A stretch of DNA of 64,000 bases from Azospirillum canadense (GTDB lineage Bacteria > Pseudomonadota > Alphaproteobacteria > Azospirillales > Azospirillaceae). Shown piece after piece: positions 45,001 through 50,982 of this stretch. The stretch spans positions 384,501-448,500 of the forward strand of contig NZ_JAOQNG010000007.1 of assembly GCF_025961225.1 (NCBI RefSeq), in the 5' to 3' direction. Each line of letters begins with the position of its first letter. Position 1 is the first letter of the stretch. Both the position numbers and the translations under genes were made by a program. The notes under the pieces were generated by a model. That model was not told the origin of the DNA. It did not search any database and saw only the letters and a program-made list of their open reading frames with translations.

Positions 45001-47324
45001 CCGGCGTTCACCGTGCCGACCTGGAGGTCGCGGTCACCGGCGAAGCTGAGGCTGTTCAGCCCGCCGGTCTGGTTGATGGTGGTCAGCGCGTAGCCCGACG
45101 GCCCGTCGGTGACCGAGAAGGCCAGGCCGGTCGAGGTCAGCTGGAACTGGTTGGTGGCGCCCGGCTGAAGGTGGGTGCTGGTGATCGACAGGTCGGTCAG
45201 CGTGCGGTCGTTCGTGACGTAGAAGCTGCCGCCCGTTTCCAGCGTCAGCTGGCTGGTGCTGGTGGCGACCGCCGCGCCGGACGCGCCGATGCCGCCGGCT
45301 GCGGACAGAGTCGTGGCGCCGCCGGTGATCTTGGCGCCGTCGAGCGCGCTGATGGCGCCGCTCTGCGACCGCACGGTGACGGCGCCCGCGGCACCGCTGG
45401 CCGGGGTGGTGTCGATGACGTTGGCGAGCTGGATGCCGGCGTTGGCGGTGAGGTTCACGGCGCCGCCGCGGGTGGTCAGCTTGCCGATGTTGGTCAGCGT
45501 GCTGCCGACGCCCTGCGCCTCCAGCGTGATCGAGCCGCCGTTGGTGCTGATCTCGAAGGACTTGTCGGTGAAGGCGATCCCGCCGCTTCCGGTGGATCGC
45601 AGGGTGAAGCCGTTGCTGACGCCCGTCTGCAGGGCGAGGCTGGTCTCCACCGTGATCTGGCCGGTCGATTCCAGCACGATGTTGGCGTTGCCGGCGATCC
45701 CCTCCAGCACGCTCTTCGACACGGTGTTGACGTTGTTGCCGCTGCCTTGGTCCGCGCCGCCGGCGGCGATGGTGCCGCCCGCCGCCGCACCGTTCTGGCT
45801 GCCGCCGGAGCCCGCGATGATGCGGAGCGTCGCCGGGTCGAGCAGGAAGGTGCCTGCCCTGCCCTTGGCCGCCGACAGGTCGATGTTGCCGGTCAGCGAA
45901 ATGTCCTTGCGGCTGGACACCTCGGCGAAGCCGCCGTCGCCGCCCTCCGCACCGCCGCGGGCGGTGATGGAACCGGCGTGCTTGGTGGTCTTCTCCGACA
46001 GGACGGTGACGCTGCCGCCCTTGCCGGTCTTCAACGCGTCGGCGGACAGCCGGGCGCCCGTCTTGACGGTGACCTTGTCCGACCAGGATCCTGCACGGTC
46101 CGGCCCGCTGCCGATGGCGATGGTGCCGCCGCCGGCGTTGCCGGAGGCGTTGACCACCGCGTTCTTCGCCACGGTGATCTTCTCGCCGGTGGCGACCACG
46201 GTGCCGCCGGTCTGGCCGGTCTGGCCCTGACCCTGGCCGACACCGCCGGCATCGACGGTGCCGCCGATGACGACCTTGCCGTTGTCGCCGCCGGACAGGA
46301 CGATCTTGCCGTTGCTGCTGCCGACCGAGGTCGCCTTGATGACGCCCTTGGTGTTGATGACGTTGTCGATCACGCCCTTCACGGCGCGGGCCGACAGGGT
46401 GACCGTGCCACCCTCCGCCGCGATCTCGCCGGAGTTGACGACCAGCGCCTTGACGGGCTTGCCGTCGGCATCCTTGGCGACCGTGGTGACGGCGGAGCCG
46501 GCGTCGAAGCTGATCAGCCCGTCGCCGTGGAAGTCCAGCGTGAAGGTCTGTGCGCCGCCCAGCGCCACCTTGCCGAGCTTGGCGTTGATGACGCCGGAAT
46601 TGCGGACGTGCGGGGCGACCAGGGCGGCGAGGCCCGTGTCCTTGACGGTGATGGTGCCCTCGTTCACCACCGACGCGTCGGGCTTTGGCGACGCCTTGTC
46701 GAAGGCGTAGTTGCCGGCCATGAAGTTGGCGTCGGAGATGTTGGCGGTGGTGGCGACCAGCCCGCCCACGTCGACCTTCGCCCCCTTGCCGATCACCACG
46801 CCGTTGGGGTTGACCAGCATGACCGTGCCGTTGGCCGACAGGCTGCCCATGATCGCGGACGGATCGGTGCCGGTCACCCGGTTCAGGATCACGCTGCTGG
46901 AGGAGGGCTGCTGGATGCGCACCGATTCATCGGCGCCGACGCTGAAGGACTTCCAGTTGATGATGGCCTTGTCGCTGGTCTGGGTCACCTCCAGCGACTT
47001 CGGCGTCACCTCCTTGATGCTGGCCGCACCGGCGGTCACGGTGCCGCCCTGCGGGTTGGCGTAGGAGGCGCCGGCGAACAGGGTGGACAGGGCGACGGCG
47101 ATCACCGCGCGCAGCGCCATGGCGCCGAAGTCCACGCGGCGCGCCTTGGCGGCGCGGCGCAGCCGACGCGACGCCAGCCGGACCATGCCACCCGCCGACG
47201 CCAGCAGCCCGGTCGCCGAGGCCAACAGCCGCTGGCGCAGTGACGGCGGTGCCGTCCGCAGGCCGGCGAGATCGGTGCCGTGGGGAGTGTTGCCGGAAAT
47301 GATCTTGCCCATGACCGTGCCCAT
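30069..47324 (-). CDS. giant two-partner secretion exoprotein (TpsA, filamentous haemagglutinin-like)
   Basis: A single uninterrupted 5,751-codon frame encodes an extremely large TpsA adhesin. It has an extended signal peptide (basic stretch RRLRRAAKARR, hydrophobic AVIAVALSTLFAGASYA, cleavage near residue 89). The TPS domain (about 90-330) carries VMLVNPNGVVIGKGAKVDVG with the NPNG motif. The passenger is thousands of residues of Gly/Thr/Ser/Val-rich beta-helix repeats, for example SVTLTAGSI-like turns and, in the last third, 94-residue units with TTGAQSYG. It should be exported by the TpsB encoded 21 nt upstream and act as an adhesin or biofilm matrix protein. The C-terminus (GTAPSGKTEGDKKEEAR) is charged and lacks a toxin domain that I can recognise. 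Confidence 0.93.
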   Translation of the reverse strand: MGTVMGKIISGNTPHGTDLAGLRTAPPSLRQRLLASATGLLASAGGMVRLASRRLRRAAKARRVDFGAMALRAVIAVALSTLFAGASYANPQGGTVTAGAASIKEVTPKSLEVTQTSDKAIINWKSFSVGADESVRIQQPSSSSVILNRVTGTDPSAIMGSLSANGTVMLVNPNGVVIGKGAKVDVGGLVATTANISDANFMAGNYAFDKASPKPDASVVNEGTITVKDTGLAALVAPHVRNSGVINAKLGKVALGGAQTFTLDFHGDGLISFDAGSAVTTVAKDADGKPVKALVVNSGEIAAEGGTVTLSARAVKGVIDNVINTKGVIKATSVGSSNGKIVLSGGDNGKVVIGGTVDAGGVGQGQGQTGQTGGTVVATGEKITVAKNAVVNASGNAGGGTIAIGSGPDRAGSWSDKVTVKTGARLSADALKTGKGGSVTVLSEKTTKHAGSITARGGAEGGDGGFAEVSSRKDISLTGNIDLSAAKGRAGTFLLDPATLRIIAGSGGSQNGAAAGGTIAAGGADQGSGNNVNTVSKSVLEGIAGNANIVLESTGQITVETSLALQTGVSNGFTLRSTGSGGIAFTDKSFEISTNGGSITLEAQGVGSTLTNIGKLTTRGGAVNLTANAGIQLANVIDTTPASGAAGAVTVRSQSGAISALDGAKITGGATTLSAAGGIGASGAAVATSTSQLTLETGGSFYVTNDRTLTDLSITSTHLQPGATNQFQLTSTGLAFSVTDGPSGYALTTINQTGGLNSLSFAGDRDLQVGTVNAGTGAVALTSTAGNITGTPSSLITGGALTLTAKGSSGTNGSVGTSSSLLRTEASSLTATAGTGGVNVINTGALNLASLSAAGASAVSATGTLTVGAVSLTSGAMTLNSFNGDVLKSSDPNATIKAGTLWLSAGGSVGTAGTSLTTNASTINATSTNGGIYLTAAGGATLGTILSTNGKVAITTNGDTSVTSLTSANGTSDVVLTAGGSITVGTLNAGTSGNVNLTSSGNIISGGSNRITGNNVTLTASGSSSLVSVNTAANRLTVTGGSVISVSQYGSVILDSVITAGGAVTVTNASGDITVGTITTPNPVQSVVGPMPGLGYSVTLTATAGSILGKDAGNLVTSNNVTMSASGAIGTGSTHLRTDAGTLALASGGDLYIDNTKTQLTSLTVANSHSGTTPNTLQLTSGNFTFTASDDGQKTTLSEISGAALSALSYTSDKSLTVGEIRTQNLGGTVTLKSLNGDILDDGNANTRVNGGSIALSAANGSIGAAGTPLGLNGSVLDLTTKGNLHVADIADLSSLTITSGHTDATVTNTYTITAPEFVLNLTDSTTNGYSLNTLTDATGLTVSFKGDRDIRLGKLDVTYASSATLETTNGSILDDGSKVTSALANTITLKASGAIGSGTGTDYLDIVAGTIDAKASNGGIYIDVPMPTGTSNTLSAVTLGSSTFNASNGPIWVRAEQGDITLGTNVSTSGSGAITLAAATGSILNPNGYSLSAGAGNITLTAGQALGTADKALNVGGSAVTATAGTSMWLNASGSTMLTSLTAGNDVTVSQTSGSLSVGAIQANAGTGTVSLNSSSGSIQGDNNSSTVIAAGKVLLSAVNGSINGGGGLNLTTPYLSLTTSGGVSITDTVALTDLSLTRASSPSGSISISTVVGQSFALSDSSSQSTLQTVTSTTPLNFSYSAGRTVKIGTINVGSGGSVTVASTSSSGAITNDGNSGSKITAGTVSLTAGSSASVGSTATGGAISLDTANLILSAGQDFAVNNNGRALSSLSITSTNFTTADATKSLFSIAGTGAQAITITDAGTKQTLDVAGSGIGDFSFTNVKAIEVSEIVATGTVSLTTAGGGANSSITSVSSGGRITANSVILAATGTVAGSGSIGTNTLALSLSTPSLKITNNGNIYVNNNNTALTTLDVTSAHKSTSASTTNSYQFSNIGSGRSFSVSDSGGVQTLALSSGSGTMNFAYSTDRAIETGTMDAGTSTTGSIALTSTGGSTGTVVAASINKDNGTITAGSVSLFATGSNSNIGGTSQLSTSTGKLAITSGGNVSVANSATLTDLTLDARHSSSGSKTYSITSTGLTFSVTDNTSGSNGFNLTNIIQSGLNLSVTADKSMTVTNVDVGAGAVTLTAGSTGNSSLNATKTSTVLTAGSLTMNASSIGNTSTSSNEKFYTKVGTLTVNGQSSLRLVNDGTLTLKGVTMKPTSVGGSTSAEITATNNGSILQSGAVPLTANIVKLSATGGSIGASGTPLLTAAQQLTLSSGKNVYLTNAGDLFSLDLTATHATPTTKSNFDIQATGLSFALTDTVTGSQYTLSNLVDATGLDFTFSGDVAIALGTVKAQPGHKLSITTTGTNANITSTGSSLLTAGSVTLTATGSIGAAGSSANHIQTVADSLTLTTGGNVFVDNALDLAKLSLTSKQSSGSATYEITAPQLAFTLTDDGTTTTVGTLTDATGIDITLDTQHAQSIGTIDAKAWGKVALTSAGNITGTASAAANGTANRITAGSVTLTSAGGNIGSTSNKIHLSAPVATFNVTGDLIVESDTHIEQLGIASTHTSNAARTYAIDSVGLTGGVANLLATDNGTQTTLTTLADSTGQIFSFTSDRGMVVGSLEAGTVGSVTLSANSGNIDGDGNTTTKINAGAVTLSASSGAVGTSGAGNGIEVTTGGLTVAANNGANLALQGATKIASMTLGGPLTLTNTTGDIALGTIDAGGGAVSITNNGGSILSGGISNTTTVSLTATGSIGNSSAITTSANNGGTTTLTASAAGSIAVTEGYKLNASSVVSSGGGNITLSGGSSSGGYTFSVGTISTTGAVSLTSSGNSIVGNNGSNLVTGGSVSVSTGSGSIGASGTNLNVATTDLTLKSSANVYVADTLDLAKLTIDRSPTSGTTSSGTLNLSALNLTWNVTDASNTTTFTNLTDTTGLNFSYKAMGSIVVGTINAGNSGSVVLQASPSSGNGNITAVNSSSTITAGSVTLSASGTGSAIGSSGTALGLNTGSLTASSGTGGLYIKNAGALSLNSVSTSGDLSATASTGDLTISGLSYGTGKALILTATTGRIVSGTGASLYLSGSGVLTAGAGIGTVNAPLKVTAGSVSPLTATVTGTGGLYLDISSYLSGGVTATAANGPIAITGNANLVLNNVGITTDAAGNDISVTTSLGDITVDTVTAGATAGKVSLTTLSGSGKILAASGTSAVSGSTITLNGAGGIGSSAARLGVNGDLVQATSSNTDIYLKTTGATSLGYAASGTGKIDVLAGDKLSVVNATTSGGAITIASTATGADIIAGTINAGTGAVSLTSGAGAVIDDGASATRITGGAVSLSGANGVGIAATAMQTTASSLTLSSSGVGGTGIFVSDGNTNGVTLASATATSGPVTVSSAGTMTVGTVSANTSSGAVSLTAAGSILGTGAGPHVTAKSATLTATGGSIGAVTDAATGAGTPIKLNVAQILGLTATGTTPVISVDNSNTAALSLTNNLVTLGAGGSAYIKTAGDLDASAGITLTNGNLLLQSGGTLTLPTAAINLGSGALTLKGTTDVIASGATPRSLSVTAGSLTFSSGSAGGNTTLNTTVGTLNATLTGTSKNLTVNNTGALTATLAANGDITATNSTAMTVSAATASGTGRTVRLTTTTGDLTVGAINAGATGSIVLSAAAGSILSGVGSSLTGNSLDLTTFTGVGTALNPFTSSIANIAAKVTGTGGIYLSGTSFTLGDLTTANGDIAVTTTGAISDANTVNGITAGSGGTISVISTGGAVSLSKPATTTGGDGSRSSVTVQGTSVSLGTVTSAGTQSYTGATTLNGNLTGKAITITGNATLAGGARTLSTSAANGNISITGTLAGGSNAATLTAGTGTVTLGGAASGLSTLNVTAGTINLKSVTSTGIQSYTGAIHLDGTYTTTTGVFSANGATTLDGATTVSTGANAALFSGTVDGAQALTVNSTAATQFNGVVGGTTALASLTTNAGGTLTAKSVTTTGAQSYGDTSATLDGTYTTGNGAFSIDGTSTLAGDTVVSTGSGAVTFTGTVNGAKALTVNSTGATQFNGAVGGSTALASLTTNAGGTLSLKSVTTTGAQSYGEAATLNGTYVTSNAAVSFGGAVTLAGDVVVNSGSGNVTFTGTVNGAKALTVNSTGATQFNGAVGGSTALTSLTTDAGGTTSLLSVTTMGAQGYGDATTLNGTYATTNGAFSVGGAATLAGDTVVNAGSGAVTFGGTVNGAQALTVNSTGATQFNGVVGGTTALSSLTTNAGGTLGLKSVTTTGAQSYGEAATLNGTYSAGTFTASGPVTLAGDSTVTATGIGFASTIDGAQALTLNGGTGAVMVGGAVGGATRLGAVSVTGSGTTTLGSAVKAASVTTDAGGSTVLNGGAVDTTGAQSYGDAVTLGADTVLTGSTVTLAGGADAATVGTQGLTIAGNAALTGGFGAARALKSLSVSGATTLNGGNVATSGAQSFGGAVLLAGAAETLTSGTGGIAFAATLDGGQGLTLSSGTGDVTFGGAIGSTSRLGALSVNSGGQTRFAGSVKAASVTTDAAGTLALDGGLVDTTGAQGYGERAVLGADTVLTGTTVTLAAGADAKTAGTQGLTVTGALTLGGSLGGTTALKSVIVTGATTLGADVVVNAGNGAVTFGGAVDGAKALTVNSSGATGFLGAVGGTTALTSLTTNAGGTVSLLSVTTTGAQSYGEAATLNGTYTTGNATLAFAGPVTLAGDTVVNSGSGNVTFSGTVDGAKALTVNSTGTTLFDGTVGGTTALVSLTTDAGGTVGLWNVTTTGAQSYGEAATIGGTFTAGNAAVTFGGPVTLAGDTTVNAGFGTITFNGAVDGAKALTANSTGAMLLNASVGGTTALTSLTTGTGYTSLTNVTTTGAQSYGGEASLTGTYTAGNAAVTIAGPVTLAGDVVVNAGSGPVTFGGAVDGAQALTVNSTGATQFNGVVGGTTALSSLTTNAGGTLGLKSVTTTGAQSYGEATTLNGTYTAGTFTASGPVTLAGGSTVTATGIGFASTIDGAQALTLNGGTGVVTLGGAVGGATRLGAVSVTGSGTTTLAGAVKAASVTTDAGGATVLNGGGVDTTAAQSYGDAVVLGADTVLTGSTVTLAGGADAATVGGQGLTIASNAALTGGFGTARALKSLSVSGITTLNGGSVVTTGAQSFGGAVLLAGAAETLTSGTGGIAFAATLDGGQGLTLSSGTGDVTFGGAIGSTSRLGALSVNSGGQTGFAGAVKAASVTTDAAGTLALDGGSVDTTGAQSYGERAVLGADTVLTGTGVTLAAGADAKTAGAQSLTVTGDAVLNGAVGGSQALRSLSISGRSTLNGGTVTTTAAQTYGGAVTLGADAILTGGTVSLLGGGDAATAGTPGLTVNGDAVLTGAFGSARSLRSVSVTGTARLNGGITTAGTQSYGGATVLGGDTVLTSGGGDLVFGSTLDAANRSSLTLAAGGSVRVAGNVGGTGLIGGMTLQAGNATLFNGSVAARSLRQTAAGGTTRFAGAVTVDGTDGIQLTGAGFTFDAPVTASAGSLSITNSDVAGTVTFAEGANLVTATGFTQAGGSGIVLPGSVVVTRGPITLGAVATLPNGKATITTDGSITMAGLQGATTTLTMASGSGGAMAIGLEGGSALQKINLAGLTVPTAGSAKMFGSIAGKADALAASLIDSPLRSAPYFINNTPWGPTQTVSRVVATIVVEVPVPSTPGVTSLFTGTMTSAGLTPNALDAFASPQVLTTSGTTPNLIGTGAQPSVLSTGTAPSGKTEGDKKEEAR
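31570..32640. repeat. segmental duplication inside the exoprotein gene, copy 1
   Basis: This stretch is almost identical to 33660-34730, with an offset of 2,091 bp (697 codons). Long runs match with only scattered substitutions, far closer than the ordinary 94-residue repeats. It implies recent unequal recombination within the gene. End points are approximate. Confidence 0.8.
32461..33510. repeat. 94-residue (282-bp) tandem repeat block, part 1
   Basis: Units begin, in + strand coordinates, at the recurring GTGGTGGT[CG]AC anchor at 32461, 32743, 33022 and 33304 (spacings 282, 279, 282). Each encodes a TTGAQSYG segment, a TLAGDTVVN-type strand pair and VNSTGATQFNG before the next unit. Confidence 0.8.
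33660..34730. repeat. segmental duplication inside the exoprotein gene, copy 2
   Basis: This is the partner of 31570-32640. It ends inside the second 282-bp repeat block, so the duplicated segment joins a non-94-residue section to the start of the array in both copies. Confidence 0.8.
34552..35720. repeat. 94-residue (282-bp) tandem repeat block, part 2
   Basis: Units begin at 34552, 34834, 35116, 35401 and about 35683 (spacings 282, 282, 285, 282). They match the units of the block at 32461-33510. The last unit is more diverged and leads into ordinary beta-helix sequence. Confidence 0.8.
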
Positions 47325-47345
47325 GTCTGCTCGCCCCTGACCCGC

Positions 47346-49094
47346 TTAGTATTGCGCCGTGATGTTGAAGAAGAACCGCGTGTCCTTGTCGCCTTCAGTG
47401 GCCACACGGCGGTTCAGCGGCTTGTCGACTTCGAATGTCGCGAAGAGATGATCCAGAAGGCTGGCGCGCACGCCACCGCCGACCGACAGCAGCGACGACC
47501 GGCTGTTCTGCTCGAAGCCGGAGTGGGCCCAGACCTGCCCGCCGTCCACGAAGGTGTAAAGTTGCAGGCCCTTCAGCACGGTGTTTTCCGGCAGCACCGG
47601 CGTGTAGCGCAGCTCCAGCGACCCGGCCCAGCCGCTGTCGTTGGCGATCTCGCCCTCATCGTAGGCGCGCCCATAGCTGGGGCCGCCCAGCGCGATCTGC
47701 TCGCTGGCCAGCAGGGGCGTGCTCGCCGCCTGCGCGGTGGCCGTCGCCATCACGCTGAAGTTCCCCGGCAGTTGCTGCACGCGCGTCACGTCGGCCGTGA
47801 ACTTGGTGAAGTCGCTGCGGCCGCGCTCGCGCGACGCCAGTGTCGAGCCGAGCGGGGTGGCATCCAGGATGTCCAGGCCCTGGTGCACCAGGGCGCGCAC
47901 CGCGGTGATGCCGTCCCAGGTGTCGGTGCGGTCGTAGCTGACGCCGCCGCGCAGGATGCGCAGCTTGTCGCGGTTGAACTTGTCATTGGCCAAGTCGGTG
48001 GCCACGTCCCGGTATTCGAACTCGCCGACCACCCGCAGATTTTCCAGGCGGGAGCGGATGACCGGGTAGGTCAGGGTTCCGGTGCCGGACGCCACCCAGC
48101 TCTTCACATCCAGCGGATCGAGCGTCAGGCCCGGCTTGGACCGGGAGTAGGAGCCGTTCGCGCTGAAGGTCAGGCCGTCCCCGGTGAGCAGCGCCTGGTA
48201 GCCGGCGCCGACGGCCCAGGCCCGCTTGAGCGGCGCGGAGAGCCGGGCGCTGAGGTTCACCGTGTCCGCGTTCGCGCCGAAGGAATTGAGCGACGTCGAG
48301 GCGATGAACTGGTTGGTGCCGAGATAGCGCGAGTTGCGGTTGTTGACCGACGCCAGGGCGTCCAGCGCCTTGCGCTCCGTCTTCACCACGACCACCGAGG
48401 CGCCGAGCGTGGTCGGCGACGGCTCCAGGCTCGCGCGCACGGTCAGGCCGGCGAGGTCGTTCGCCAGAAGAAGGCGGCGCTCGACGTCCGCGACGTTGAT
48501 CGGGGTCACGCCCCGCAGCGGGTCGACGAGGCGCTTCACCGCCGCGAGCGCCGGCCCGATGTCGTCGGGGTATGTGATCTCCGACACGAAGCCCTCGACC
48601 ACCTGGAGGCGGAAGACGCCATCCTCGATGGTCTGGGCCGGCACGATGACCCGGCTGGTGATGTAGCCGTCGTTGCGGTAGCGGAGTTCGATGTCGTTCG
48701 CGACCTTGAACAGGTCGGCCACCGAGACCTCGCGGCCGATCAGATCCTGGTAGCTCGACCGCAGCGCGTCCTGGCCGTAGGCGGTGGCACCCTCGATGGT
48801 CACGCCCTTCAGGGTCAGCCGGTAGTTCTCCGCCCCGGCCGGAGCCTCCACCGCCGACGCCTTGGGAACCACGATCGCGCCGCCGGGCACGGCGGGCAGC
48901 GGCATCACCGGGCGGGGCGTTTCCAGCCGCGGCTCCGCACCGGTCGGGAGCTGCCTCGGTTCCTGCTGGGCCAAGGCCGGGCCAGCCATGGCGCCCACCA
49001 TCAGGACTGCCACGAGCGCCGACCCTCGCGACCGGTACGACGATGCGTTCGGGAACTTGCGGTTGCGGCGGCGGGCGTTCTTGGCGGTCAGCAT
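47346..49094 (-). CDS. two-partner secretion outer-membrane transporter (TpsB, ShlB/FhaC family)
   Basis: This 582-residue Omp85-superfamily transporter has an N-terminal signal region (GSALVAVLMVGAMAGPALA), then a Pro-rich linker and POTRA domains (about 88-240), the first containing TLKGVTIEGATAYGQDALRS and ELRYRNDGYITSRVIVPAQT. The C-terminal barrel includes the family motif region near TPVLPENTVLKGLQLYTFVD and ends in the aromatic FFFNITAQY. It secretes the TpsA encoded directly downstream. The pair forms one leftward operon, TpsB first. Confidence 0.93.
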   Translation of the reverse strand: MLTAKNARRRNRKFPNASSYRSRGSALVAVLMVGAMAGPALAQQEPRQLPTGAEPRLETPRPVMPLPAVPGGAIVVPKASAVEAPAGAENYRLTLKGVTIEGATAYGQDALRSSYQDLIGREVSVADLFKVANDIELRYRNDGYITSRVIVPAQTIEDGVFRLQVVEGFVSEITYPDDIGPALAAVKRLVDPLRGVTPINVADVERRLLLANDLAGLTVRASLEPSPTTLGASVVVVKTERKALDALASVNNRNSRYLGTNQFIASTSLNSFGANADTVNLSARLSAPLKRAWAVGAGYQALLTGDGLTFSANGSYSRSKPGLTLDPLDVKSWVASGTGTLTYPVIRSRLENLRVVGEFEYRDVATDLANDKFNRDKLRILRGGVSYDRTDTWDGITAVRALVHQGLDILDATPLGSTLASRERGRSDFTKFTADVTRVQQLPGNFSVMATATAQAASTPLLASEQIALGGPSYGRAYDEGEIANDSGWAGSLELRYTPVLPENTVLKGLQLYTFVDGGQVWAHSGFEQNSRSSLLSVGGGVRASLLDHLFATFEVDKPLNRRVATEGDKDTRFFFNITAQY

Positions 49095-49497
49095 GATGAA
49101 CGGAAAATCCCCAGGCAGTATGCTGTTATTAGCATTCCCTTAACGAATTGGTTGTGTTTTCACCCCCTAATTCGCCGGATATTTCTATCATCGGTTACCC
49201 ACAAAGGGGTAGAACTCGGTTTGCCTAAATTCAAAATTTATTTTGTTGACCGCGGTGAAATGCGCCAAATGGCCTAATGCACGGCAATATTTTTCGATTT
49301 CCGACAAAATGAGTCAGCGGCGACATTGGCGTTGGCGCATCCAACGCAAAAATTCCCGCACTGAGTGTGGGTGAATTCGGCGAATGGCTCCCGCCACGAC
49401 GTTGGCGCGAAAATTGATCGGAGGCTGGCAGTCGGTGGATTGCCGGCGATCGCTGGTCCAAATGTCCGGGCCCAGAGATCGCAATCCGCTTTGAGGA
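49095..49497. other. AT-rich promoter region upstream of tpsB
   Basis: These 403 bp are clearly AT-richer than their surroundings (for example AATTCAAAATTTATTTTGTT near 49230). They contain no supported gene. They lie between the lipA stop and the tpsB start, both leftward, and should hold the tpsBA promoter. The AT-rich character would suit silencing by an H-NS-like protein, which is inference. Confidence 0.5.
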
Positions 49498-50469
49498 TCA
49501 GTATTGGCTTCGGTCGGCGCGCCGCAGCCGCCGCAGCCTCTCGAAATCCGCGCCCGCGTGGTAGGACGAGCGGGTCAGCGGCGTCGAGGCCACCATCAGG
49601 AAACCCTTGCCGCGGCCAAGTGTTGCGTAGCTCTCGAATTCGTCGGGAGTCACGAACCGGTCCACCGCCGCGTGCTTGGGCGTTGGCTGGAGGTACTGTC
49701 CGATCGTCATAAAGTCAACGTCGGCGGCGCGCAGATCGTCCATGACTTGGCCGACCTCCTCCTTCGTCTCGCCCAATCCGACCATGACGCCGGACTTGGT
49801 GAAGATCGTCGGATCCAACTCCTTCACCCGCGACAGCAGCTGCAGCGAGGTGAAATAGCGCGCACCCGGGCGGATCGTCGGGTAGAGCCGCGGCGCCGTT
49901 TCCAGATTGTGGTTGAAGACGTCGGGCTTGGCCTCGACCACGACCTCAAGCGCGCCCTTCTTCTTCTGGAAGTCGGGGGTGAGGATCTCGATGGTCGTGC
50001 CCGGCGACGCCGCGCGGATGGCGCGGATCGTGCGCGCGAAGTGCTCGGCCCCGCCGTCCGCGAGGTCGTCGCGGTCGACGGAGGTCACCACGACGTGGCT
50101 GAGCTTCAGCTGGGCGACCGCCTCGCCGACGTTGTCGGGCTCGTGCGGGTCCAGCTGGTCCGGCCGGCCGGTCTCGACGTTGCAGAAGGCACAGCCGCGG
50201 GTGCAGATCGAGCCCAGGATCATGAAGGTGGCGTGCTTGTGCTTCCAGCACTCCCCGATGTTCGGGCAGGCCGCCTCCTCGCACACGGTGTTCAGCTTCA
50301 GCCCGCGCATCAGCTCGCGGGTCTCGTTGTACTCCTGGCTCGTCGGCGCCTTCACCCGTATCCAGCCCGGCTTGCGCTGGATGGGGTTGTCCGGCTTGTG
50401 GGCCTTTTCGGGATGGCGACGCTTTGCCGGTGAACCGGCGGCGAATGGTGTCGTGGTCGTCGTTGTCAT
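49498..50469 (-). CDS. lipA: lipoyl synthase LipA
   Basis: This 323-residue radical-SAM enzyme inserts two sulfurs into octanoyl-lysine to make lipoate. The auxiliary cluster cysteines are Cys63, Cys68 and Cys74 (CEEAACPNIGEC), the radical-SAM cysteines Cys89, Cys93 and Cys96 (CTRGCAFC), and the C-terminal RSSYHAG Ser motif is present. It ends a tight seven-gene operon and overlaps the MaoC-like gene by 4 nt. A housekeeping lipA usually sits elsewhere, so this may be a copy dedicated to the lipoyl protein encoded two genes upstream. Confidence 0.95.
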   Translation of the reverse strand: MTTTTTTPFAAGSPAKRRHPEKAHKPDNPIQRKPGWIRVKAPTSQEYNETRELMRGLKLNTVCEEAACPNIGECWKHKHATFMILGSICTRGCAFCNVETGRPDQLDPHEPDNVGEAVAQLKLSHVVVTSVDRDDLADGGAEHFARTIRAIRAASPGTTIEILTPDFQKKKGALEVVVEAKPDVFNHNLETAPRLYPTIRPGARYFTSLQLLSRVKELDPTIFTKSGVMVGLGETKEEVGQVMDDLRAADVDFMTIGQYLQPTPKHAAVDRFVTPDEFESYATLGRGKGFLMVASTPLTRSSYHAGADFERLRRLRRADRSQY

Positions 50470-50960
50470 GGCCGTCGGACTCCGCGCGCGCCGGCTCCGC
50501 CCTCGGCCGGCCCATCGGGGCGTCGGGCGACAAGAGCCGACAACCCCATGGTGAGCACCGTTTCGCCGCGATGGTTCGTGGTTTCCAGGCGGCAGGTGAC
50601 GATCCCACGATCCGGTCGGCTCGATGGCTTCAGATTGGCGATGGTCACCCCGACATACAGGGTATCGCCCGGCCGGACCGGCTTCAGAAACCGGACACCG
50701 TCGATCCCGAGCCCGGCCATCGCCGTTCCGTCCAGCAGCCCGAGCTGGAAGTACATCCGGTAGGTGAGCAGGATCGTCTGAAGGCCGCTGGAAATCAGCG
50801 ACCCGAACATCGACGTGGCCGCCGCTTCCCTGTCCACATGGAACGGCTGCGCGTCCCATTCCAGCGCAAAGCGGATGATGGACTCCTCCGTCACCGTCAC
50901 GCCGGCGGACCGGTAGTGGGCGCCCTCCTCAAGCTCCTCGAAGAACATGCCACGGCTCAT
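50466..50960 (-). CDS. MaoC-like (R)-enoyl-CoA hydratase/dehydratase
   Basis: This 164-residue hot-dog-fold protein is of the MaoC family. It has FFEELEEGAHYRSAGVTVTE, FALEWDAQPFHVDREAA carrying the D-x-x-x-x-H hydratase catalytic pair, GSLISSGLQTILL, and VRFLKPVRPGDTLYVGV. It probably hydrates or dehydrates a CoA thioester made by the acyl-CoA dehydrogenase of the same operon. It starts 22 nt after the lipoyl gene and overlaps lipA as ATGA. Confidence 0.87.
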   Translation of the reverse strand: MSRGMFFEELEEGAHYRSAGVTVTEESIIRFALEWDAQPFHVDREAAATSMFGSLISSGLQTILLTYRMYFQLGLLDGTAMAGLGIDGVRFLKPVRPGDTLYVGVTIANLKPSSRPDRGIVTCRLETTNHRGETVLTMGLSALVARRPDGPAEGGAGARGVRRP

Positions 50961-50982
50961 CGCCGCTTCTCCCGTTGTCGCC

